DNA of 64,000 nucleotides, taken from contig NZ_JAAKEI010000010.1 in assembly GCF_011039085.1 (NCBI RefSeq), positions 1 through 64,000 on the forward strand. Direction: 5' to 3'. A program made the translations under genes and the position numbers. This stretch comes from Desulfovibrio sp. ZJ369 (GTDB taxonomy: Bacteria > Desulfobacterota > Desulfovibrionia > Desulfovibrionales > Desulfovibrionaceae). Position 1 is the stretch's first letter. Each line of letters starts with the position of its first letter. The notes under the pieces were generated by a model. The model did not search any database, had not been told where the DNA came from, and saw only the letters and a program-made list of their open reading frames with translations. Below, piece by piece: positions 1 through 8,048 of the stretch.

Positions 1-127
1 CAGCGTCACTGGTTTGCCAGATTCCGCCGAAAGTCGGTCGTTGTTTCACGAAGTCTGCACATGGTTGACTTGACGATGGCTCTTTTTGCCAGGTTTCATG
101 TGAATGGAACTCTGGATGACATTAAAA
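1..127 (+). pseudogene. 3' fragment of an IS1-family transposase (window edge)
   Basis: This stretch is identical, base for base, to positions 754-880, the 3' end of the complete IS1-family transposase that follows. The upstream part lies outside the window. At base 127 the identity stops and the left inverted repeat of the next copy begins within 3 bp, so this copy lacks its last ~23 bp, including its natural stop and right inverted repeat. It may be the tail of an otherwise whole element outside the window or a remnant. Confidence 0.85.
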
Positions 128-129
128 TA

Positions 130-903
130 TTGAGAGTATTAACAATATGATGTAAATGTGTTATATCCCTCCAAACGGAGGAGCCCATGGAAGCAAAGCC
201 CGACTGCCCCAAGTGCCATGCCAGCACGGTATATCGAAGCGGAAAGATTCTGGGAAAACAAAGGTATCGCTGCAAGAATTGTGGATTTCAATTTACTCGC
301 ACCACTCCACGCGGCCGCCCGGCAAGTGAAAAAGCCCTTGCCGTCACGCTTTATACCATGGGTCTGTCCCTGTCCGCCATTGCCCGAATTTTTCATGTTT
401 CACCCCCCGCTGTTTTACGTTGGGTACGAAATTTTGCGGAACGTGTTTATGAAAAGCCTGAACCTGGTGAGCCCATCATTGTTGAGCTTGATGAAATGTG
501 GCATTTTCTAAAGTCAAAAAAAAACAAACGTTGGCTCTGGAAAGCCTATTGTCGTGATACCGGTCAACTCATCGACTGGGAATGTGGAGGGCGTGATCAG
601 GCTACCCTCCACAGATTGATGGAGCGATTGAAAAAGTGGAAAGTCTGGTTTTACTGTACGGACAAGTGGAAGGTTTATCCTCTGGAGATAGCCGAAAACG
701 ATCTGCTTCAGGGGAAAAGTGGCACAGTCCGCATAGAAAGGAACAATTGTCGCCAGCGTCACTGGTTTGCCAGATTCCGCCGAAAGTCGGTCGTTGTTTC
801 ACGAAGTCTGCACATGGTTGACTTGACGATGGCTCTTTTTGCCAGGTTTCATGTGAATGGAACTCTGGATGACATTAAAACATTATTTAGTTAATACTAT
901 CAA
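130..903 (+). mobile_element. IS1-family insertion sequence, single-ORF type
   Basis: The element is delimited by near-perfect terminal inverted repeats: TTGAGAGTATTAAC at 130-143 and GTTAATACTATCAA at 890-903, with 13 of 14 bases complementary. It encloses one transposase gene and is about 774 bp, typical of IS1. No clear target-site duplication is visible at the flanks, which fits insertion next to another copy followed by rearrangement. Confidence 0.8.
187..894 (+). CDS. IS1-family transposase
   Basis: This 235-aa DDE-type transposase would catalyse cut or copy and reinsertion of the surrounding element. Residues ~8-34 form a CxxC...CxxC zinc ribbon (CPKC, CKNCG), followed by a helix-turn-helix at ~45-80 (ALAVTLYTMGLSLSAIARIF). 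The catalytic part shows the IS1 signatures ELDEMWHFL, TDKWKVY and a basic RIERNNCRQRHWFARF box. IS1 proper makes InsAB' by frameshifting; here both halves are in one continuous frame. A GGAGGAG ribosome-binding site lies just before the ATG. The gene appears intact, so the copy could be active. Confidence 0.9.
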   Translation: MEAKPDCPKCHASTVYRSGKILGKQRYRCKNCGFQFTRTTPRGRPASEKALAVTLYTMGLSLSAIARIFHVSPPAVLRWVRNFAERVYEKPEPGEPIIVELDEMWHFLKSKKNKRWLWKAYCRDTGQLIDWECGGRDQATLHRLMERLKKWKVWFYCTDKWKVYPLEIAENDLLQGKSGTVRIERNNCRQRHWFARFRRKSVVVSRSLHMVDLTMALFARFHVNGTLDDIKTLFS

Positions 904-916
904 AAATACAAACAGT

Positions 917-936
917 CATGCCGCCCTTTCGGCATG
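917..936 (+). terminator. Hairpin, possible weak terminator after the IS element
   Basis: CATGCCG (917-923) pairs with CGGCATG (930-936) around a 6-base loop, and a short TTTT run follows at 940-943. It lies just outside the IS right end. Confidence 0.4.
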
Positions 937-1148
937 AGGTTTTCCCGGCCGGGACCGCAATCAGCGCATTGCTTTTCTACGGTGAGGCCTATAAGTTCTT
1001 GTTTCGCAGAGTGAACGAGGCTAACAGTCCTTTTAGGTTAATTTTCTGTTTGAATCAAGCAAAAAAAGCAGAAAAATGTTTTATTTTTTAGCTTGAGCAG
1101 AAAAGAAGCCTTTTGACTGGATATTCCTTTTTGCGCAAACAGGACACC

Positions 1149-1592
1149 ATGACCACTCTCGGTTCACGCATCAAAATGGCTCGCGGCAAGGAATCACAGG
1201 AAAAATTCGCCGCCAGGCTCGAGATCAGCAAGGGCGCTCTGGGCTTTTATGAGCGGGACGAAAATCTGCCCAAATCCGACGTTATTCTTAAAATCTGCTC
1301 CTTCACAGGCGCTTCGCTTGACTGGCTGCTGACCGGCGCGGAATCCGCCTCCCGAGAACCGGCGCGCAAGCTCGCCCCGTGCCCGACCCCTGCGAATCAG
1401 GCGGAACAGACCGCGGCCGCCGCTCCGCAAGCGAGCAGGGAGTGTTCCTGCCCGCAGTGCGCGGAGCTGAAAAAACGCCTGACGGCTCTTGAGGAGGAAT
1501 GGCGGGAATTGTGCGCTGAAAACAGAGGCTTGTGGAAAAAGGTTTGCCTGCTGCTGGAAGGAATTGCCGGTCCGCGAGAGCGGCAGCCGTAG
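1149..1592 (+). CDS. XRE-family helix-turn-helix regulator
   Basis: A 147-aa probable transcriptional repressor. The N-terminal ~65 residues form an XRE/Cro-CI helix-turn-helix with the usual pattern (QEKFAARLEISKGALGFYER, then a second half ending DWLLTG). After a low-complexity Ala/Pro/Gln linker comes a CSCPQC motif and a predicted coiled coil (CAELKKRLTALEEEW), likely for dimerisation. No S24 autopeptidase domain is present, unlike full-length CI. The ATG at 1149 is preferred over an upstream start at 1113 because AGGA precedes it and the HTH begins there. The upstream 897-1112 is AT-rich and could hold its promoter. The neighbours are an IS element and repeats; the target is unknown. Confidence 0.75.
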   Translation: MTTLGSRIKMARGKESQEKFAARLEISKGALGFYERDENLPKSDVILKICSFTGASLDWLLTGAESASREPARKLAPCPTPANQAEQTAAAAPQASRECSCPQCAELKKRLTALEEEWRELCAENRGLWKKVCLLLEGIAGPRERQP

Positions 1593-2398
1593 CCTCCAGG
1601 GGCGGGCGATTGCTGCCGTAAGGCTCGTCGCACTCGCCAAGGGCAACGGCCGCCGTGCATTGGCCTGGAGGAGAAAACGCCTTGGGAAGAGCCGAGATTG
1701 AGCTTGGGGGATTGTCTCCCGATCATTTTGTGCGCTCTGCTGAGCGCGGCTGCCTGCGCCTGTTTTTCTTACTGCGGCCGCAAGCAGAGCGGGGGGCGTC
1801 TGGCCTTAGAGAATATTGCTTTTAAAACGCTCGCTCCGGCGCTTAACGGCGAAAGTAAATTTCGCCTGCGCCTATCTCTGCTGTCGTCATCCGTAAGGCG
1901 GCACAGCCGCCAACGGCTGACGCGCGCGGCGGGCATGGCTTCGCCCTGCCAGAGCGTTTAGCTAATTTCATTAGCAAAAACGCTCTATATGTGGCCGGAG
2001 CGGCAGGCGTTTGCCTGGGCTGCCTGATCGTTTTTCTCGCGCCGGGCAATGCGCCTGCGCCCTTCCCAACCGGCTCACGTCTGTTTTTTTTCTGGCTTGC
2101 GCAGGCGGCGCGCCTGTTTTTCATAGAGCGGTTTGCTGTTGAAAACGGCAACCGCTCTGGCGGCCGCGGGAGCGGACGCCCGCGCCGGCGGTAGCCGTTA
2201 GCAAGCTTTGCTTGCTTGCGCCAGCCGTTGGCGAGTCTGCGAGCCTTACGGATGGCGACAGCGGTTTCGTTGAATGTTTTTTGTGGTAACTCATTGCTGT
2301 CTCCATCCGTAGCTTCCTTCGTCGCAACGGCTGAAGCCTGGACGCGAAATGATGGCGGCGAAGTGATTGAAAATAGATATGTTCAATCAAAAAATGCT
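1593..2398. other. Repeat-rich intergenic region, no convincing gene
   Basis: About 800 bp holding only short GC-rich open frames without family resemblance or good ribosome-binding sites. Most of it is made of modules that recur around 21.7-22.1 kb and 23.8-23.9 kb, listed separately. A degenerate AGAG...CGCTC hairpin lies at about 1809-1834. Confidence 0.7.
1878..1986 (+). repeat. Composite repeat C, copy 1 (ends in AGAGC...GCTCT hairpin)
   Basis: Matches 23815-23922 over its length with scattered differences: a CTGCTGTC..ATCCGTAA start, the palindromic CCGCCAACGGCTGACGCG region, GGGCATGGCTTCGCCCTGCC, then a hairpin AGAGCGTTTAGCTAATTTC (1951 on) closing at GCTCT (1986). No protein is encoded in common. 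Confidence 0.75.
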
Positions 2399-2400
2399 CT
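2125..2400 (+). repeat. Composite repeat B, copy 1 (~275 bp)
   Basis: Starts with an AGAGCGG...CCGCTCT hairpin (2125-2158) and ends in GCTCT at 2400. The interior (GGCGGCCGCGGGAGCGGACG, then a GTTAGCAAGCTTTGCTTGC stem, then CATCCGTAGCTTCCTTCG and GGCTGAAGCCTGGACGCG) recurs at 21762-22029. The right edge supplies the stop codon of the thioesterase gene on the minus strand. Confidence 0.8.
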
Positions 2401-2806
2401 AATGAGGGCTGACCTTGGGCAACGGCACATCCGTAAGAAAGCCCGATGACATGCACTTGGCCACCAGGGCGCCGGAACCGTCAAACACTTCCACGTCATA
2501 CGTCAGAATATGCTGGCCCGCGCGCACGACCCTGGCCTCGGCCGTGAGCGGGCTCACTTTGCCGGGCCGCAGAAATTCTATGGTGGTGGACAGGCTGACC
2601 ACGCCGGTTTCCGAGCCTGCGTTGGCTGCCGCGCCGAAGGCTACATCGGCCAGGGAGAAGATGGCTCCGCCGTGGGCCATGCCCATGCCGTTTTTGTGGT
2701 TTTCGGTGATCGGCATGGTCACTTTGGCGTAGCCCCTGCTCGCGCTTTCTATGTTCATTTGCAGATGGCGCACCAACTTGTCGTGCTTTGCGACGTAGTT
2801 TTCCAT
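2399..2806 (-). CDS. PaaI-like hotdog-fold thioesterase
   Basis: A 135-aa acyl-CoA thioesterase of the PaaI/4HBT hotdog superfamily, expected to be cytosolic and to hydrolyse CoA thioesters such as aromatic acyl-CoAs. The family signature is clear: NHKNGMGMAHGGAIFSLAD, with the conserved HGG at about residues 45-47, then the strand-rich half (VSLSTTIEFLRPG, LTAEARVVRAGQ, LTYDVEVFD). Length is normal. The ATG at 2806 has GGAG seven bases upstream; an upstream TTG in frame is less likely. The TAG stop is the start of a TAGAGC repeat boundary. It stands alone, with no phenylacetate genes nearby, so the substrate is open. Confidence 0.85.
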   Translation of the reverse strand: MENYVAKHDKLVRHLQMNIESASRGYAKVTMPITENHKNGMGMAHGGAIFSLADVAFGAAANAGSETGVVSLSTTIEFLRPGKVSPLTAEARVVRAGQHILTYDVEVFDGSGALVAKCMSSGFLTDVPLPKVSPH

Positions 2807-3083
2807 ATTTTGCTCCGGAATTCTCCGCAAAAACGGGCCAAAAGCCTGAGCTTTCAGCCCGCGTCAAAGGTTGGAAAAAAGGCCTGTAAAAAGACTGCCG
2901 CCGGCCTTCTCATCCGGAAAAGCAGCGGAGAAAAGAACCGGAGCAACGCAGAACGCGGGCCGGAGAACGCTTGCTGCGCACGCCGTGCGCCGTTGCCTCT
3001 GTCCCGGTCTGCCTTGAAAAGCGGGCATGCCATGCTGCGGGAATCTTGCCCCGCTGCTGCCCGCTGCCCGCCGAATGCGCGCG

Positions 3084-4031
3084 TCACTCCACCTGCTGAA
3101 TGCCGTCCAGCTTCCAGGTACCGCCGGAGGACGGACGCAGAAAATGCCAGATCTCGCGCACAGTGGACGGAGCGTCTTGATCCGGGCTTTCACGCAGCAG
3201 CACGTCAAAAAAGACTTCAGCCCGCTGTTGATCGCCTTCGCTTTCCACGCCGAGCAATTGGGCATTGACCAGAAGGATTTCCGTTGTGCTCGGATTCGGC
3301 TCTGCGGCCAGTTGCTCGCGCACGGCCTCCAGCACCGCCGGAGTGGCGAACTGCGCAATATCGTCAAGATCGCGCTTGTCCCATGAGCTTTGCAGGCGGT
3401 TATAAGCCATTTTTGCGCCGCGCAGAAATTCGTCGGCGTCAAAGTCCGGGGGAATATTCACGCCGGAATCGGCCGCAAAGCTCTGCGGCCCGCTGGACGT
3501 GGCGTCACGGCTTTTGTCGCGCAGAACATCCCAGCCCGTTGTCTGATCGCGACGCAGAGGCGCCTGATCCTGCGCATCGTCCCGCAGCTCGTCCATCTGG
3601 GGCGAAACGCCGCGTGCACCGGCAGGCGCCGGGGTCCGGCTGCTGCGGAAGCGTGCAAAGAGTTTGAGCCCCAGAAAGACCAGCAGGCCGATCAGAATGA
3701 TATCCATCAGGCCGCCGCCCGAGAAGCCGTTGCCGGAGAGCAGCGAACCGAGCAGTGTGCCTGCCAGCAGGCCGCCGAACAAGCCGCCCATGCCGCCGAA
3801 CAGACCGGCACGCGGCGCTGCGGCCTGGGCCTGATTCATGGGCTGGCGTTGCGCGTTGGGCGTCTGCTGGCGCATGGTCGGCGCGGGCGCGGGGCGGCTC
3901 ATGAAGGGCTTGCCGCCGAAGGAACGGCCCCCTCCCATGCGGGCGGCCTCAACCTCTCCGGGGGTGAAGAGAGTCAGGCTCACCGCCCCGAAAAGCAGGA
4001 GTACAATAGTCAAAAGAGCGCTTAGTTTCAT
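3084..4031 (-). CDS. Tim44-like domain membrane protein
   Basis: A 315-aa protein with an N-terminal signal or anchor (MKLSALLTIVLLLFGAVSL), a flexible Ala/Pro/Gln- and Gly-rich segment (~30-105), a transmembrane segment (LMDIILIGLLVFLGLKLF, ~108-126), and a C-terminal Tim44/MBA1-like domain (~180-315; FLRGAKMAYNRLQSSWDKRD ... GTWKLDGIQQVE). Bacterial proteins of this type are inner-membrane proteins of uncertain role. The ATG at 4031 is preceded by GGGAG; an upstream start at 4076 would bury the signal sequence. The Gly-rich GLFGGMGGLFGGLLAG stretch before the membrane segment is typical of the family. Confidence 0.8.
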   Translation of the reverse strand: MKLSALLTIVLLLFGAVSLTLFTPGEVEAARMGGGRSFGGKPFMSRPAPAPTMRQQTPNAQRQPMNQAQAAAPRAGLFGGMGGLFGGLLAGTLLGSLLSGNGFSGGGLMDIILIGLLVFLGLKLFARFRSSRTPAPAGARGVSPQMDELRDDAQDQAPLRRDQTTGWDVLRDKSRDATSSGPQSFAADSGVNIPPDFDADEFLRGAKMAYNRLQSSWDKRDLDDIAQFATPAVLEAVREQLAAEPNPSTTEILLVNAQLLGVESEGDQQRAEVFFDVLLRESPDQDAPSTVREIWHFLRPSSGGTWKLDGIQQVE

Positions 4032-4141
4032 GGAAAACTCCCTATACCGGGGGTGAATAAAAATATGCGCGGGCACGTTTGTCCACGCATACTGAAAATA
4101 CTATAATGTTTTGCAGGGAAAAAGCAAGGCCGCTCGCGGGT

Positions 4142-4234
4142 GGAGGGATTCATTTTTCGAGTGAAATTCCTTTCTCAACCATGTAAAATTACAATGAATT
4201 TTTTACGAAAATCATCTTAAAGGTGAATCCCTCC
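4142..4234. repeat. Element D, copy 1: ~93 bp with 11-bp perfect inverted ends
   Basis: GGAGGGATTCA (4142-4152) is the exact reverse complement of TGAATCCCTCC (4224-4234). The inner part TTTCTCAACCATG ... ATGAATTTTTTACGAAAATC ... GGTGAATCCC recurs at 40171-40235. It resembles a MITE-like or regulatory element; no function is shown by the sequence. Confidence 0.6.
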
Positions 4235-4314
4235 GCGGGCGAGGTCGCGGCAGGCGCGGCGCGGGCCTCTGTCATAGCGGCACTGCGAACGCATTGCCCC
4301 ATGCTGCGGGCTTT

Positions 4315-4340
4315 AGAGCGTTTTAAAAGCACTATGCTCT
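4315..4340. repeat. Short AGAGC...GCTCT hairpin, TTTTAAAAGC variant
   Basis: AGAGCGTTTTAAAAGC followed by ACTATGCTCT. The same variant is at ~12353-12377, ~44868-44891 and, reversed, 46650-46675. Confidence 0.65.
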
Positions 4341-4537
4341 AAAGAAACGGAGTGCGGCTTTTGCAAGACTCCATGCCGATATAATCATATTTATGAATAT
4401 ATTTTTTCAGATGCGTCTGCCAGGGGCTGGTGAAACTTTTCGCTTTTCTCAGCGCTTTGGATGCGGTACAAAAAAGTTCCGGCACTGTGCCTCACCGGGC
4501 AGTGCCCTAACATAGGATGCACAAAGGAGCATTTTCC

Positions 4538-5209
4538 ATGTCTTCCATACCCGATATGCTGATGCGCGCCTGGCGTTTTCGCCATGCCTGCAAGAAGTTT
4601 GATCCCCATAAAAAAATCAGCGATGCCGACTTTCAGACCATTTTGGAAGGAGGCCGCCTTTCTCCCAGTTCTTTCGGCTTTGAACCCTGGCAATTTCTGG
4701 TGGTCCAGAATCCCGGCCTGCGCGAAAAAATCCGCGCCGTGAGCTGGGGCGCGCAGCAGCAACTGCCCACAGCCAGCCACGTTATCGTCATTCTGGCATG
4801 CAAGCCCCATGAAATGCAGCCGGATTCGCCCTACATCCAGCAAACCATCATGCGCGAGACGCAGGCTCTGCCGGAGGATGTCGCCGAAGCCCGCACGGAA
4901 AAGTATCGCGAGTTTCTGGAAAAGGATTTTGCCCTGGCGGGCAATGAGCGGGCCGGATTTGAATGGGTCGCGCGCCAGTGCTACATCGCCTTGGGCAACA
5001 TGATGACCGCGGCTGCGCTCCTGGGCATTGATTCCTGCCCCATCGAAGGTTTTCGCAAAGCGGATCTCGAAGCAGTGCTCAGCCGCGAGGATCTGCTGGA
5101 CGATGCCCGCTGGGGCGTGGCCTGCATGCTGGCCTTCGGCTACCGCGCAAAGGAGCCCCGGCCCAAAACGCGCCGCCCGGAAGAGGCCGTAGTCCGCTGG
5201 GTACAGTAG
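4538..5209 (+). CDS. NAD(P)H-dependent nitroreductase family protein
   Basis: A 223-aa FMN-dependent oxidoreductase of the NfsB-like nitroreductase family, expected to act as a cytosolic dimer reducing nitro compounds or quinones with NAD(P)H. Family marks are the N-terminal FMN-binding RFRHACKKFD, RLSPSSFGFEPWQFLVV at about residues 45-61, and the C-terminal MMTAAALLGIDSCPIEGF. Length fits. The ATG at 4538 is chosen because AAAGGAG lies eight bases upstream. The TAG stop overlaps the left edge of the 139-bp composite repeat at 5208. The physiological substrate cannot be read from the sequence. Confidence 0.88.
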   Translation: MSSIPDMLMRAWRFRHACKKFDPHKKISDADFQTILEGGRLSPSSFGFEPWQFLVVQNPGLREKIRAVSWGAQQQLPTASHVIVILACKPHEMQPDSPYIQQTIMRETQALPEDVAEARTEKYREFLEKDFALAGNERAGFEWVARQCYIALGNMMTAAALLGIDSCPIEGFRKADLEAVLSREDLLDDARWGVACMLAFGYRAKEPRPKTRRPEEAVVRWVQ

Positions 5210-5346
5210 AGCATTTTCACTTTGAAAATGCTCTGCTGACGCGAAAGCGGCAGCCGCCGCAACGCGGCGTACATTCAGGCGAAAACCGCGTTTTTCGCCT
5301 GAATGCCACCTTTGACTTTCATAAAAAGTCAAAGGTAATCTGCTCT
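5208..5346 (+). repeat. Composite palindromic repeat A, copy 1 (139 bp)
   Basis: Consists of three stem-loops: AGAGCATTTTC / GAAAATGCTCT; a GC-rich GCGGCAGCCGCCGCAACGCGG section leading to CATTCAGGCGAAAACCGCG / TTTTTCGCCTGAATGCC; and TTTGACTTT / AAAGTCAAAGG ending in AATCTGCTCT. Near-identical copies occur at 12166-12305 (inverted), 24354-24492 and 55836-55974. Its first TAG is the nitroreductase stop. Confidence 0.9.
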
Positions 5347-5524
5347 AGGTCGGCCCTTCCTCAGGGCAGTTTCCCTTTGAAGCTGCCCTGCTGTCGCGAA
5401 AGCGGCCGCCGCTGTCTGTACGCCCTTACGGGCTACAGCTAGCGCGCCCGTCCTTCGTTGCGCTCCGAGCCGTGCTTTGCGCACATGGGGCAGCACGGCT
5501 GCGGCATTGCCGCAGCCGCGCTGC
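5347..5524. other. Degenerate remnant of repeat A
   Basis: GGCAGTTTCCCTTTGAAGC...GCCCTGCTGTCGCGAAAGCGGC (about 5360-5411) is a decayed left part of composite repeat A. The remainder to 5524 is GC-rich and holds no gene that can be supported. Confidence 0.5.
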
Positions 5525-6628
5525 TCAGCGTTTGCCGGTTTCCGCAGCGGGACTATCCACATAGAGCCAGAACAGCGCGCCCAGTTCCAGGGGTTTGGCC
5601 TGGCCGTCCGGCCCGCGCAAGGGATCGCCGGGCGCAACGGCCATGCAGCACCACCAGCCCGCCTGATTGAGCACAAAAGAGAACTGCCCCGCGCTGTCGG
5701 TGCGGGCTTCCAACTGCTCATGCCAGGGCGTGGGCGCGTTGCTTTTGTCCGTGTTGATCCGCGCCATGCGCACGGACGTCCCGGGCAATGGCTGCCCGTT
5801 GAGCAGAGCCCGGCCCGAAAAGAGCGCAGGCGCCGTGAGCCCGAAAGGCCGGGTAAAAGGCTGAATTTCAAAGTGCTGGCCCACCGGCAGATGCCACCCC
5901 CGCTCCACGCCATAGACGGGCAGCGTCGTCTTGACATAGTGCTGCACGAAGCGATCCCGGGCCGCGTCCCACCAGGGCCGGGCCTCAATGATGAATTGGT
6001 AGAGGCCGGGGCTGGTCAGGGCCACATTGGCCCCCCAGGCTTTTTGATCGAGATAGCGGATTTCTTCCACATCGCCCAGCAGGTCGCGCCGCTCCGGCTG
6101 CAATACGCCGTCTTTGGCGGGAGTAGCGTCGTCATAGCGCAGCACGCTGAAAAGCTGCGGCATGTCCATGCCCAGACCCTGATGCTGGAAAGGGCGCATC
6201 ATGGTGATCAAAACATCCACTTCCTCGGCAATGGCGGGTTGTCCGGGCCTCTTTGCGGGCTGTTGCGCCGCGCCGGGCGCGGGGCTTGTGGCGTTTTTGT
6301 CGATGACTCCGGGCGCGGGCGGCGTGGCGGGCCGGGCCAGGGTTGGAAGAACAGCCCGGGCGGGATTTTGTTCCGAAGCCTGTTTTTTCTGCTCTTCCCT
6401 GGTTTTGGCCGGGGGATCGGGTCTTTCCGTCCTGGCCGGAGCCTCAATGCCGGGCTGGCTCGGCACGAGCAGAGTGACCTGCGCCCGGACGCCGGGCGCG
6501 GGCAACAGGCAGCAGAGAGCCAGCAGCAGTGCCGCCGCGCCTGTCTGCCGCGTCGGAGTACGGCCGGCCGGTTCATGTGCAATATGCCCCAAGAAAAGAC
6601 GAAAACGCGAAAAACAGGCGCGTGACAT
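5525..6628 (-). CDS. DUF4198 domain-containing periplasmic protein
   Basis: A 367-aa exported protein. An N-terminal signal peptide (hydrophobic GAAALLLALCCLLPAPGVRA, ~31-50) is followed by a Pro/Ala-rich linker and a C-terminal DUF4198 beta-sandwich domain (~130-365) with the typical GLYQFIIEARPWWD, VQHYVKTTLPVYG and LPGTSVRMARIN-like strands and the final FSFVLNQAGWWCCMAV. Relatives are often periplasmic components near Ni/Co uptake genes, but none is adjacent here, so a metal role is only a possibility. The ATG at 6628 follows GGGAG; longer in-frame starts would precede the signal peptide by over 50 residues. Confidence 0.8.
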   Translation of the reverse strand: MSRACFSRFRLFLGHIAHEPAGRTPTRQTGAAALLLALCCLLPAPGVRAQVTLLVPSQPGIEAPARTERPDPPAKTREEQKKQASEQNPARAVLPTLARPATPPAPGVIDKNATSPAPGAAQQPAKRPGQPAIAEEVDVLITMMRPFQHQGLGMDMPQLFSVLRYDDATPAKDGVLQPERRDLLGDVEEIRYLDQKAWGANVALTSPGLYQFIIEARPWWDAARDRFVQHYVKTTLPVYGVERGWHLPVGQHFEIQPFTRPFGLTAPALFSGRALLNGQPLPGTSVRMARINTDKSNAPTPWHEQLEARTDSAGQFSFVLNQAGWWCCMAVAPGDPLRGPDGQAKPLELGALFWLYVDSPAAETGKR

Positions 6629-7088
6629 GAAGGCTCCCGGCAAAATCTGGTGATACGCCACGCCGGTGCTGTGATACCGGGCGTGAAAACAGCACAGTAA
6701 AAAAGGCGGTTTTTGTTGCGCGCCGCCCTTGACAGCGTGCGCCTCTGTGGACGGGGCGCATGTCATTTGCCACAACACTGGAGGCATGGTGCAAACCCGC
6801 GCGAGGCAGCCGGGATAGCTGCCTGCCGCGGACGGGCGGCGTTCGATTCCGGAAGGGAAAGCCGCGCCCGGAGGAACATAACAAAAGGGGCAGGGCTTGT
6901 CATGCGCGGCCTGCGGCGAGTTTTCGCCGGAAAGATTTTTCTTTTTTAAAAATCAGTATGTTAAAGGTGTAAAGCCCGGCAAGTACGGCGGAATTGAAAA
7001 TGCAGAGTATTTCTTTACTTCGCTCCCACGAGGCCTGCGGCTTTGTCTCCGCGCAGGGGACGCCGCTGCCGCCCGAGAAGGCAACTGC
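6629..7088. other. 460-bp intergenic region, structured but unassigned
   Basis: No gene is supported on either strand. It has a GGCAGC/GCTGCC hairpin (6805-6823) inside a GC-rich stretch and could be the long 5' leader of the DUF4198 gene. A cobalamin-riboswitch-like core was considered and rejected. Confidence 0.5.
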
Positions 7089-8048
7089 TCAGAAATATCG
7101 CGGCGTTCGGGCCGCGAAAAGGACGCTCACTTCTTTCGCGCCTGCCTGGCGCAGAGCCAGAACGGCCGCAGCAAGCGTGCTGCCCGTGGTCATCACGTCG
7201 TCGATGAGCCAGATTCGCAGGCCTTCGGCCTTGCGCGAGGCCTGAAAGCTGCGTCGCACATTGCGGCCCCGCTCCGCAGCCGAAAGTCCGGCCTGAGGCG
7301 CGCCCTGAATCGAGCGGCGCAGGAGATCCGGGCGCAACGGCAGGTCTGTGAGGTTGCGCAGGGCCTTGGCCAGCTCATGGGCCTGATTGAAGCCGCGACG
7401 GCGCAGGTGGGCCGGATGCTGGGGCATGGCCGTGAGCGCGTCGGGCCGGGGCAGGCAGCGCGCCGCTTCAAGCAGACAGGCTCCGAGCAGCGCGGCCAGC
7501 GAGAGTTCGCCGCCGAATTTCAGCCGCAAAAGCGCGTCGCGCAATGCGCCCTGGTAAAGACCGTAATAGGCCAGACCGTCCCAGGGCGGAGTCTGGCTCA
7601 GGCAGCGGCCGCAAGGAATATGGGCGGTGCGGGTGCGCGGGCCCGCAAGTCCGGCTTCGGCCCGGCTCCAGGCCAGGGGCACGCCGCAACGCGGGCAACG
7701 CGGCCCTGTGTACGGAGCAAAAAGCAGGCAGCATTCGGGGCAGAGCGGCGCAAGAAGACCGGCCGGTCCGTTCAGAGGAAGGGCCGGGGGAGTGCCCTGC
7801 GGATTTTCGGCAGGACTGAAGGGCCGCAGGCAGTGAGAACAACGCGTCTGGGCCAGCCCCAGAACATGCAGGGCATCCCGCGCCGCGCATGCCCTGGAAG
7901 CGGCGCGCAGCAGCAGGCCCCGGCGCTTTTGTTCCGGGCGGATGCCTTGACCCCGGCCCAAAAAACAAGCCGACGCGGCAGGCAAAAATTTCTTGCACAG
8001 CCAGTGGCCCAGGCTTGAGGTCCAAATCCGCGGTTTGCAGGGCATCAT
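7089..8048 (-). CDS. comF: ComF-family amidophosphoribosyltransferase-like protein
   Basis: A 319-aa ComF-type protein, known in naturally competent bacteria for a late step in DNA uptake but widespread without competence. The middle carries zinc-binding Cys pairs (CSHC, CPEC, CPRCGVPL, CGRC; ~70-150). The C-terminal half is a phosphoribosyltransferase fold with RRRGFNQAHELA and the PRPP-binding loop LRIWLIDDVMTTGSTL (~280-295). The N-terminal ~60 residues are less conserved. It starts with an ATGATG overlapping the stop of the upstream oxidoreductase gene by 4 bp, so it is translationally coupled as the last gene of a three-gene operon. Confidence 0.85.
   Translation of the reverse strand: MMPCKPRIWTSSLGHWLCKKFLPAASACFLGRGQGIRPEQKRRGLLLRAASRACAARDALHVLGLAQTRCSHCLRPFSPAENPQGTPPALPLNGPAGLLAPLCPECCLLFAPYTGPRCPRCGVPLAWSRAEAGLAGPRTRTAHIPCGRCLSQTPPWDGLAYYGLYQGALRDALLRLKFGGELSLAALLGACLLEAARCLPRPDALTAMPQHPAHLRRRGFNQAHELAKALRNLTDLPLRPDLLRRSIQGAPQAGLSAAERGRNVRRSFQASRKAEGLRIWLIDDVMTTGSTLAAAVLALRQAGAKEVSVLFAARTPRYF

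Larger units (their letters stand above)
4032..4537. other. Divergent intergenic region with two palindromic repeats
   Basis: Lies between the Tim44-like gene (minus) and the nitroreductase gene (plus). It contains a ~93-bp element with 11-bp inverted ends and an AGAGC...GCTCT hairpin, listed separately. No gene is seen. Confidence 0.7.

Noticed and set aside
1698-1961. 87-aa ORF with a hydrophobic start
   Set aside because: It runs into repeat C, has no convincing ribosome-binding site and no recognisable domain.
6780-6890. GGTGCAAACCC followed by GC-rich stems resembling a cobalamin riboswitch, and a GTTCGATTCC box resembling a tRNA T arm
   Set aside because: No B12 box or GCCACTG core in the right place, no vitamin B12 gene downstream on the plus strand, and the T-arm stem does not pair. 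No tRNA cloverleaf can be formed.
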